A stretch of DNA of 26,375 bases from Chromera velia (Eukaryota > Sar > Chromeraceae). This document shows positions 18,792-26,375 of the stretch, piece after piece. The first letter of the stretch is position 1. Every line of letters starts with the position of its first letter. The stretch lies in contig JAHBMJ010001767.1 in NCBI GenBank assembly GCA_018398765.1, forward strand, positions 1-26,375, written 5' to 3'. Position numbers and translations under genes: made by a program. Under the pieces are notes generated by a model, which was not told the DNA's origin, made no database searches, and saw only the letters and a program-made list of their open reading frames with translations.

Positions 18792-20403
18792 TGAAGAGCA
18801 AACAAAACAAGAAAGACAAAGGAGTAGAGATGTGGGCTCTGAACGTAAGGGGAAGGACGGAGAATTTGGTGTAAAGCCCGCTTTTCACAGAAGAAACCAT
18901 GCTGTCTAAACCTGCCTGGGGCGCCTGGGGTACCTCAGACACACCGCAGGCGGCCCACCAGGGCCGCTTGGCGCGACCCCAGGTAGTTTTGCAACTTTTT
19001 GTTCAGCAGTCACGATCAGCGATAGATACCAGTGAATACACATTAAGTTGACGGTTGCTTTCAACTTTTGTCTCTTCTCACTCTTGTTACTGGAGATGCA
19101 CATCATTGCACATCATTGTACATCCATTGATTAAGTAAACTCACTGATTGATTCCGCACTTGGCCTTCCCGCTTATCTGGGAGATGCCAATCCAAGTAAA
19201 TAAAAAGTGACACATGCAACTTTGCATTGTTTATAAACTTATCGCAGAGTGGAAATTTACTCTGGAAAATTATTCAGAAAATTTGATTTAATTCTTTTTC
19301 ATAAAATAATATTTAGAATTATATAAAAATTTTGATTTATTGATTCAATTTGAAACATTGTAAATAAATCTTTAAAGTGGCGTTCAGATACTAAATCCTA
19401 GAATAAAGGCATTTTTAAACTTTTTTCAACGTTTTTCATACTATAGAGAGAATGCAGAAAGATCCTCTGACTGCCTGGGGTACCGCAGGCGGTCCGTAAA
19501 GACCGCCTGGGGAAGGTCATACATAAGACCCCAGGCGGCCCGTCAGGGCCGCCTGGGGTCAGCGCAGGCAGTCATTCTGAAAGTTTAGACAGCATGGAAG
19601 AAACGAAAGGAGCCGACATCCTTTTTATGAATAAAACTAGAACAGAGAGGACAGTGTGCAGTGTAAATGGAAGAAGACTGCAAGGAACGAATTTCCCGTT
19701 AGTAAGGGAGGAAAGAGAAGTGACGACGACAGGGGGGGTGTTGGTATTGATGAGCAGAAAGGCAAGAGAGCTGGGCTTTACAACAGAAAGAGCAACGGAG
19801 ATAGCGGTATTTGTAGAAGCACCAGGCTTCCCGCTCTTCGTTGGCTTGTATGACCCCCATGAAGAGTCGAACTACGCAGATGAGACATACCTCAACAATT
19901 TAGCAGAGAGAATCGAAGAGAAAAGAGCAGAGAGAGAAAGAAAAGGAGAGAGCAGATTCTCAGAGGTCTGCATAATGGGGGATTTCAACGCCCACACTGG
20001 AAAAAAAACTCTTCTGATAGTCTGGACAGGGAAGGGAGGGGGAGAAGGGGAAGAGTAGGCACAAACAGGCGGGAGAGAGGAAGTTTTCAGACCGGAGAGG
20101 GAGTCTGAAGACGAGACGGAAAACATGAAAGGAAGGGCTCTTATTCGTTTTTATGAGATGGTGGGCATTGTTCCTCTGAATGGACTGAGGCGGTGTACGG
20201 TCGAAAAGGGGGGGGAGAAGGTAGCTTTCAACTTCGATGGATCGTTTATCTTTAACAAGGGGGGAGACAGAGGGAGGTCCCTGATCGACTATGCATGTAT
20301 GTCTCCTATGTCTCTGCCATCTGTTCTTCTTTTTTCTGTATTTTGTGTATGCTCAGCTCGGTCAGACCATTCAGCTCTTAGATTAGTCCTGAGGGAGGAA
20401 TAA
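18792..20403 (+). pseudogene. LINE ORF2 APE-like endonuclease domain, split by a hAT-like element
   Basis: The domain starts with GVEMWALNVRGR (18825-18860; the Asn of the first APE motif). A TAA follows at 18872, and the 699-base element sits between 18897 and 19597. Beyond it come ADILFMNKTR, GLYDPHEESNYAD, IMGDFNAHTG (catalytic Asp/Asn), SLIDYACMS and SARSDHSAL (the SDH motif). In ADILFMNKTR the usual catalytic Glu of the ET motif is Lys, which one G-to-A change explains. Frame is kept across the insertion when one 8-bp duplication and the element are discounted. A stop at 20056 (TAG) and the TAA at 20401 interrupt it further. This nuclease would nick target DNA for reverse transcription; here it cannot be functional. 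Confidence 0.75.
18898..19596. mobile_element. hAT-like MITE, 699 bp, 8-bp TSD
   Basis: The termini are perfect 14-bp inverted repeats: CATGCTGTCTAAAC at 18898-18911 and GTTTAGACAGCATG at 19583-19596. They are flanked by the 8-bp duplication GAAGAAAC (18890-18897, 19597-19604). Both subterminal regions carry many copies of CCGCCTGGGG or its complement, as expected for hAT transposase binding sites. The centre (19140-19440) is AT-rich and non-coding, so the element is non-autonomous. Confidence 0.9.
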
Positions 20404-20552
20404 AGAGAGAATGAGAGCGGCGAGGGAAGAGGAAACGAGGAAGAGAACGAAGCCAACCAAGAATAGAACAAAAAGAAAAGAAGAAAAGATAGGCAAAGAA
20501 AGACAAAAAAGAGGGAAAAGAGAAAGAAAAACGAGAAAAGAGAAGATCAAAT
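20404..20552 (+). pseudogene. LINE ORF2 linker between endonuclease and second hAT-like element
   Basis: The endonuclease frame continues after TAA 20401 with a very charged segment (Glu/Asn-rich, then Lys/Arg-rich) broken by a TAG near 20464. It ends at the 8-bp target GATCAAAT (20545-20552). The same frame resumes after the inserted element at 21728. Confidence 0.6.
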
Positions 20553-21727
20553 CCTAGGTGCATCCTGGTAGCTTGGTAGTCAGCCAGAAATAGGGGGGTG
20601 GTTACCAGGTTGGCCGGTAACCTGGCCGGCCGAGTCGCGGCGGCGCCGCGGCCCGATCGACGTCCGTGCAGCCGCCGCGCGGCCTTGGCGCAATGGGGGC
20701 CGCTGCGACCGCGCCCGGCGCGTCAGACATGCTTGCAATACCCGTGCGCGCCTGTATGCAGTCTCCTGTCGCAATTGAATGTGATCGTTCAGTGATGCAA
20801 AGGTCAGTCACTTTCTTATGTGGAAACGTCGCGACCCTGTGTTGTTGAAACGTTGGTTTTGCTCTTGATTGAGCAGTTGTTCCCCAAAGAAGCCAAACTT
20901 AGAAGTTTTAAGATGTCGAAAGGCAAACTGTTCACACAGATTCCAGCTGTCATTCTTCTTTTACAGGGCGGTGCAGAAGTTGGATCGCAAAAGCCCGGAA
21001 AATGTGTATTCTGTCAGTTTGAGTGGAAATCGGTTCGCATTGACCGTTGTGTAAGACATTTGATAAAGACTGCAAATATTTTTTTACAGATGTGACAGAA
21101 GAGACCCTCGCAGAAGAACAAGAGGCTTTGGAAGTTGAGTTGGAGGAGAGAGTAAATGAGCCTGATGCATCCACAGAAGCAGTCAGAAGAGGGGGAGGGG
21201 AGGAAGTCATCGATTTTGTCCAGCCTTAGCCTTGGGCTGTCGTCAATGCCAAGAAGAGTCTGAGAAGAGGCGCTAGATAGAAAGTATCTGCGCAAATCAG
21301 TTGATGGATCAAAATCCCTTAACTGGTTTTTGTTCAGATACAGCTATCGCGTCGAGTTGACTGTGCATGTGTTTCACGTGTGTTTTGTGCATGTGTGTGT
21401 GCTTTCATGCCGCATGAATGTGTTTCATCGATTTTCATGCATGTTATTCGCTTGTTGTGCATGCATATGAGTTTCATGCGTGAAAAAAGAACAGTTTTAG
21501 GATTCAAAAGTTTCCGCGTCTTTCGAATGCGGCCAGATTTTTTTTTAATTTTTTTTCTATAATTTTTTTTTCTATATTTTTTTTTAATTTTTTTTTCTAG
21601 ATTTTTATTTTTTTAAAAAAAAAATTATATGGCCGGTAAACCGGTAACCTGGCCATTGTTAAAAAATTGGTCTAGCCCGGCCAGGTAACCGGTTACCCGG
21701 TATTTACCCGGCCATCATGCAACTAGG
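20553..21727 (+). mobile_element. hAT-like element, 1175 bp, 8-bp TSD
   Basis: It is flanked by GATCAAAT at 20545-20552 and 21728-21735. Its ends are imperfect inverted repeats: CCTAGGTGCATCCTGG on the left and the complement of CCTAGTTGCATGATGG on the right, 13 of 16 matching. Subterminal sequence on both sides is packed with CCGGTAACC-type words. It includes a GC-rich block (20630-20760), a fragment resembling a BED-type zinc finger (20913-21095) and A/T homopolymers (21538-21630). It is best read as an internally deleted, non-autonomous hAT. Confidence 0.85.
20913..21095 (+). pseudogene. N-terminal fragment resembling a hAT transposase BED finger
   Basis: From ATG 20913 the frame reads MSKGKLFTQI, then QKPGKCVFCQFEWKSV, then RCVRHLIKT: C-x2-C followed by an H-containing helix, as in BED zinc fingers that open many hAT transposases. 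It stops at 21093. A nearby acidic frame (to 21229) could be the next part after a splice at TTTTTTTACAG (21089). No RNaseH-like catalytic domain or hAT dimerisation region follows. The hAT-type ends around it support the reading. A usable acceptor-like TTTTACAG at 20967 suggests introns existed. Confidence 0.45.
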
Positions 21728-24700
21728 GATCAAATCAAGCCAAGATGGAAGGGAACGCTCACAAAGGAAGGAGAGGAGAGGTATCTCCAAGAGCTTCAAA
21801 AAAGAGTGAAGGAGGAAAAAGTGAGTGAGGTCTTTCAGAAAGCAATGGATATAGAAGAGGAAGAAGAAATAAAGAAAGACTTGCTCGACGAAGCATACCA
21901 GAAATTCCAACACATCAGAGAGAAAACCTTCATGTGGGTAACAAGGAAGGAGAAGAAAGAAGAAAGAAAAAGGGAGAGGAAAGAAGAGCCAGCAGAAGCG
22001 CTGAGAGGGGAAGGAAGAAAGCAAATAAGAAAACTCAGAAGAATAGAGAAAAAAGTGAGAAAGGAAATCAGAGGCCTGAAAGCAGAAAGAGAGCAGAGGG
22101 ATGAACGAGAAAAAGAGAGCAGTACCTCAGCTTAGGAAGGAGAAAGATTGAGACAGACATATGAGGAGAGGAGAAAACAGTTAGTCATGATAGAGAGAGC
22201 GCTGAGAAACGCGGTGACAAGAGAGCAATGGAAGGCAGAAAAGAGAAAGGTGGAGAACATAAGAGCCGAAATAAATGAAGGAGGCTGCTGGAAGGTGTGG
22301 AGGAGACTCGGTGAGGAAGACAGGAGGGCAGCACCAAGAAAAACAAAAGACAACATGACGACCCAGCAGGTAGCAGAAGGTTTCAAACAAACGTACGAGC
22401 TGCCAAAAGAAGAGAAAGAAGAGAGAAAGAGGGAACAAGAAGGAAAAACGACAGTGAGTAGAGCAATTAAGGAAAAAGGATGGCACATAGCAGAAAAAAA
22501 GGAGGTAAGGAAGGCAATGAAAAGAGCAAACAACCCTAGAAAGGCCACTGGGAAGGATGGAATGCCCCCAGGAATGCTGAGAACGATGGAAAAATCGACT
22601 GAGCTGGTATCTTTGTATGTTTTGTTAATTAATGTTGCATATCGTTTTAGCTGGTGGCTGAAAGGGTGGAATGACTTGCCGGTGACGGCTCTTCCAAAAC
22701 CAAGTAAGTCACTCGCACTAATTGGGGGATAGAGGGGAGTGCACCTGGTGATAGCAGATGCGAAATGGGGGGACATGATTATAAGAACAAAGGTAGAAAA
22801 GGAAGCCAGACAGACGCCATGGCAGTTCGCATATAAGAGAAAGACAGGCACAAGCGATACAATTTTTCTTTTGCTGTTCGTTATTGCTCGAATGAAAGTG
22901 CTCAGTGTTGCTTTTGTTGACTTCACACGGGCTTTCGACGAAGTGAGGCTGGAAAAGTTAAAAGAGAAATTGAGAAAGGCAGGGGTGGAGGAAGGTCTAA
23001 TCAGATGGGTTGAGGCCTCTCTGGAAAAAGTGAGGGCATGGATGAAGGGAACGAGTATGTGGTACCCGGAAGACAAAGGACTCAAGCAAGGAGGCCCGAG
23101 CGGCCCTTCCCTTTACTCTGTGTACACACATGACTTGCCAGAGGAAGTAGGAAAGAGGAGAAGACAGAGACGACAGACCGACAGACAGAAGCCAAAGGTG
23201 CCGGCAGGAGAAAACGGGAGGTAGGTCGATTTCCTTACCCCTCTGTTTGCAGATGACACAACACTCCTCGAATCCTCAGATAGACAGTTGAACCTTCTTT
23301 TTTCAAACCTTGTAGCCTTTGCAGAACCTCTCCGTCTTCTATTCTCTGACAAGTCGAGATTGGTCCGGTTTGGCCGTATCGCATCAAGAGAGAAAGAAGA
23401 AGTTAGACTGGGGGAGATAGTGATGAAAGAAGCAAGAGAGCAACCCTACCTGGGACTAGTCCTATCCGCCGACTGCAACCTAGAGACCATGATGGAAGCG
23501 CGGTCAATCAAAGCAGAGAGATGCATACAGGGACTGATGGGGAAGATAGGAAGGGAGGGAGGGATTCCACTTGCTGATTGCTTCAATATATTTAAACAGA
23601 CAGTGCACGCCATATGGTTATATGGATACGAAATTCATGCATGCCCAGATAGCGCGTATGCAGAATTCGACGAGAAGCAAAGGAGATTTGTCAGGTTTGT
23701 TTTGCGTTTGAGAAAGAAAGAAAATTGTGACACGCTGATGATAGAAGGAGGTTTCATTCTGATCGACCTCGAAGTGGCTTCCAGAACGATCCAGTGGGCA
23801 GGGAAGGCTTTAAAGGAGAGAAGAAACAAAACGGTAGGGCAGGCAATCCTCACATGCCTGAGAGAGGGGGTAGAGAACGAAATGGGGGGGGGGAGAGGAA
23901 TGCATCCTTTTCATGTTTTTCCTCATCTGAAGCAATGTGCACAGGCACTCTACACAGACAGAGGAATGCACCCTTTTACAAGAGAAAGACTAAAAGGAAG
24001 CGTAGGGCAGAGAGGAACACAGGTAGTCAATGAGAGAGTGGACGGGATAGAGAGATGACTGCTGAAGAGAACAAAAAATGAGCTAGACGAGAAGAAGAGA
24101 GAGGCGTTTGCACATAGAATAGAAAGAAACATAAGAGAGAAGAGCAGTCAGGAGAAGGCAGAACTGGCAGGAGTGATGATGGCTGACATGCACAGAAAGG
24201 TCTCAAATGGAAACCGTCTCCACCTTTCTTTGTTTGAAGACAGAGCAGGTAGAAAGGTTGGCTCAACAATGAAAATAGACAGAGAGAGAATAGGGAGAGC
24301 CCCTTTTTGCTATGCGAGAGTGGCGCTGCGATCGGAACACAGGAGGAGAGCAGCATGCAGGGTGGGAGACAGGGCTGTGGCTGCGACTCAGGGAAAAATT
24401 CCGGTAAGGGGGGGAGAGAAGGTGCCGTTACAGAAAAGGATGTGCCAGTTCTGTTGAGGGTGGTTGGGAATCGAGGTGGTGGAAGATGAAATCCATCTGG
24501 TGACAGAATGTCATGTTTTTGACAGAGAGAGAACAGAGATGTTCAGAAAGATAGAAGAGAAATGGGACAGCAAGATGGAAGAAAGAGCCAGAAAGGCAGC
24601 CACAAAAAGAGAAGAGCTCAACAGAGAAGAGGGAAAAAGAGACAACTCGACGCTTTTCTGTTTTCTGTTAAATGAATGTCATGCCGGAGTGGATAAGTTT

Positions 24701-24811
24701 TTGGGATGGGCGTCATTTAGACGGAGGGTGTTTGAGGAGTGTTCAGGATGGTACGGACACATAGAGGGAGACGCTCTGGCAGCCAGACATGCAGGAATCA
24801 CCGGAAGGTAG
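21728..24811 (+). pseudogene. LINE ORF2 reverse transcriptase and CCHC region, stops only
   Basis: One frame spans over 3 kb, interrupted only by stops at 22133 (TAG), 22730 (TAG), 23222 (TAG), 24056 (TGA), 24455 (TGA) and 24809 (TAG); no frameshift is seen. It holds a charged linker (to about 22490) and NPRKATGKDGMPPGML (RT fingers). Next come VAFVDFTRAFDEV (motif A, about 22907-22945), KGLKQGGPSGPSLYSV (motif B) and LFADDTTLL (motif C; FADD at 23246-23257). The thumb and connection region leads to CQFC...EDEIHLVTEC...RERTEMF, the C-terminal CCHC cluster (about 24445-24545). RT and catalytic aspartates are intact in sequence. The protein would perform target-primed reverse transcription with the upstream endonuclease. 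Confidence 0.85.
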
Positions 24812-25166
24812 CGGGCGATCGAGAGACTAACAAAAGAATATGAGGAGACAATTGATAACTTAGAGACGATCGAAGGAGCGTTAGGGTGGGGAAGGAGGGA
24901 GCCGCAGAAGAAGATTGATAAAGCAAACAAGAAGAGCGAGGAAGCCCAAATCACATGCCGTTTTAGATCGATTTTCAGGCCGGAAAGCCAATGCGGATCC
25001 AGAGCCGTGGCTCGAACAACGAACAATCATGCAGCAGCGGCCAGGGCAATAGACTCTGGCGGGCCCCGAGGGCGGGGTCTGATACCTCAGCTTGGGCTGG
25101 GGAACGCCCCGCCCTGCTAGCTCTGGCGACAGATAGACATAGCGGGAAGGCCCTAGGGCGGAACAT
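24812..25166 (+). other. LINE 3' end and 3' UTR
   Basis: The ORF2 frame stays mostly open for about 280 more bases (charged, then degenerate), so the original stop may be later than 24809. A GC-rich stretch at 25055-25135 contains complementary segments (CCCCGAGGGCGGGG) that could fold as a hairpin. It leads directly into the tail. Confidence 0.5.
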
Positions 25167-25184
25167 ATCAATCAATCAATCAAT
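25167..25184 (+). repeat. (ATCA)n LINE tail
   Basis: Four and a half ATCA units mark the 3' end of the plus-strand LINE. Unrelated AT-rich sequence begins immediately after. Confidence 0.8.
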
Positions 25185-26225
25185 GGAACAATTTTTCCCT
25201 TCCCCCCCCCTCCGACTTTTTAAAACACCAGCTGTTGAACTGAAAAAAAAAGTGGGTGGAGACGCCTAGATCTACCTAGATCTAAATTCTAAAGTTATAA
25301 TTCGTACTTTTAGTAATGAATAATTAATCTACAAGACTAAGTGAATAAGAATGATTGAACAACTAGAGCGTTTAGGTCAGTGTATGACATTGATACTTAA
25401 TTGTTTAAACTGTGATGGATTTTTAAAGCTGGATAAGCAGTAATAAGCAGCAATAGACAACAGCCATCAATCATCTAGTCAATCATCCAAAAAAGAACAC
25501 AGATTATCACACAAATCATGTAACAAATGCGTGGATTCACGTTGCTTGTTCGTGTGGGAGGGAAGGAAGAGGGGCGGGGAGGGACTGAAATGTGGGGTGG
25601 ATCGAAGCAGGGATCGAAAATTAAGAGACGGCCGGTGGTTCCAAGGGAGGGGACAAGGGCGAAGGACGCTCTACACTCGTCCGCTATCCTCCGTGTGCAA
25701 TGTGGTTGCTCCTCTGAGAAGGGGAGAGCTGCAGTCTGTTTGGAAGAAACCCCCGAGAAGAAGACAGCAGAAACCCATCGGACTCGGAAGCGCCCGGCCG
25801 ATTGAAAAAACGCTCTTAATTCCCGTTGATGGGGCCGTCAGTCTGGACAAGCTCTGTGCGCATTCAAGAGGAAACCGCTAGGGGGGCCGTCTTTTCTTTC
25901 ACGGGTTCAACTAGCAACCCAGACCCTCTATTTATTGCATAAATAAGATGCACACTCCCACGTATTACTCATTCTGATCGAGTCGCTGTGCAGCTCACCC
26001 CCCTGAATCGTGTGTGCCCTCTTCCATTCCTAGTTCCATTCCGACTCCTGATCCCTCCTTCCCTTCTTGAGGGTTTCCCTCCTCTTTTTGCATGCAGTAC
26101 GATCAAGCCAGGGACAAAAGATAGTTAAATTAGAACAAAGCGACTCTGCATCTTCTCATTCGAAGCCCTGGTTTCACTCACATGCAGATATGGAAGCAAA
26201 CTCCATGGACATGCATACATGTAAG
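25185..26225. other. Intergenic or unassigned sequence
   Basis: 25260-25520 is AT-rich without genes. Two overlapping plus-strand frames of 92 and 116 codons cover 25527-25881; both are basic, lack motifs and lack a clear start context. They may be an exon of a gene to the right or chance. A pyrimidine-rich stretch ending TTGCATGCAG at 26098 looks like a 3' splice site, but no matching exon can be defined inside the window. Confidence 0.4.

Positions 26226-26375
<150 letters not shown>

Larger units (their letters stand above)
15880..25184 (+). mobile_element. LINE with ORF1, APE-type endonuclease, RT and (ATCA)n tail
   Basis: The order ORF1 (coiled coil plus nucleic-acid-binding-like region), ORF2 endonuclease, RT, CCHC cluster, 3' UTR and tandem tail is that of an APE-class non-LTR retrotransposon. 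Two hAT-like elements (18898-19596, 20553-21727) are nested in ORF2; without them and their duplications it is about 7.4 kb. The 5' boundary is approximate. It appears close to full length but is dead: ORF1 and ORF2 each carry stop codons. Confidence 0.8.

Noticed and set aside
18203-18942. Long minus-strand frames of poly-Arg, poly-Lys or poly-Glu and plus-strand poly-Phe or poly-Leu
   Set aside because: All are forced translations of the TTC microsatellite; every frame is open because the repeat has no stop codon.
21047-21229. Acidic 60-codon frame downstream of the BED-like fragment as an independent gene
   Set aside because: It lies inside a hAT-like element next to a splice-like site and is better seen as a remnant of the same transposase gene.
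1650-24811. A non-standard genetic code with TAG, TAA or TGA as sense codons
   Set aside because: CAG and CAA are used throughout and stops are sparse; TGA also occurs. One stop can be shown to derive from CAG inside a repeat array. The elements also carry damaged catalytic residues, so ordinary decay explains the data better.
25527-25881. Two overlapping plus-strand frames near the right end
   Set aside because: Both are open at once, neither has a recognisable domain, and no splice-consistent neighbours lie in the window; left as unassigned.

Overview
The window looks like nuclear DNA of a unicellular eukaryote. Introns are GT-AG type, non-LTR retrotransposons end in short tandem-repeat tails, hAT-like DNA transposons are nested in them, and low-complexity sequence is abundant. 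The many TGCATGCA-like words and the general style would suit a chromerid or other algal protist, but that is a guess; nothing here fixes the taxon. No tRNA, rRNA, CRISPR array or bacterial-type operon was seen.

Layout. 1-640: the 3' end of a minus-strand LINE, ending in a tetranucleotide tail. 641-1645: AT-rich sequence with a ~55-bp tandem repeat. 1646-~4595: a 5'-truncated plus-strand retroelement (RT, Cys/His cluster, probable PD-(D/E)XK domain). Its RT is split between motifs B and C by a 42-bp minisatellite and a Ser/Pro-rich tract. 5364-8088: the only likely host gene, a minus-strand multi-exon J-domain (DnaJ-type) protein; its first two exons are well supported and its 3' exons are a phase-consistent proposal. 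8425-15636: a ~7.2-kb unit bounded by a 14-bp direct repeat and carrying ~1.1-kb inverted terminal repeats around a decayed minus-strand RT/endonuclease gene. ~15880-25184: a plus-strand LINE (ORF1; ORF2 with APE-like endonuclease, RT and CCHC cluster) holding two nested hAT-like elements with exact 8-bp target duplications, and ending in an (ATCA)n tail. 25185-26375: AT-rich or unassigned sequence and a compound AC/AG microsatellite.

How the parts relate. Almost all coding potential is retroelement-derived and non-functional. The plus-strand retroelements have decayed mainly by in-frame stop codons, with little or no frameshifting. Order of events can be read: the LINE inserted first, then the hAT-like elements entered its ORF2, and its reading frame lines up again across both insertion sites. 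The inverted-repeat unit carries an inward-facing TATAAAA in each terminal repeat. The right-hand one lies upstream of the RT on the RT's own strand, which is the best argument that repeats and RT form one element. That unit is the strongest candidate for something undescribed.
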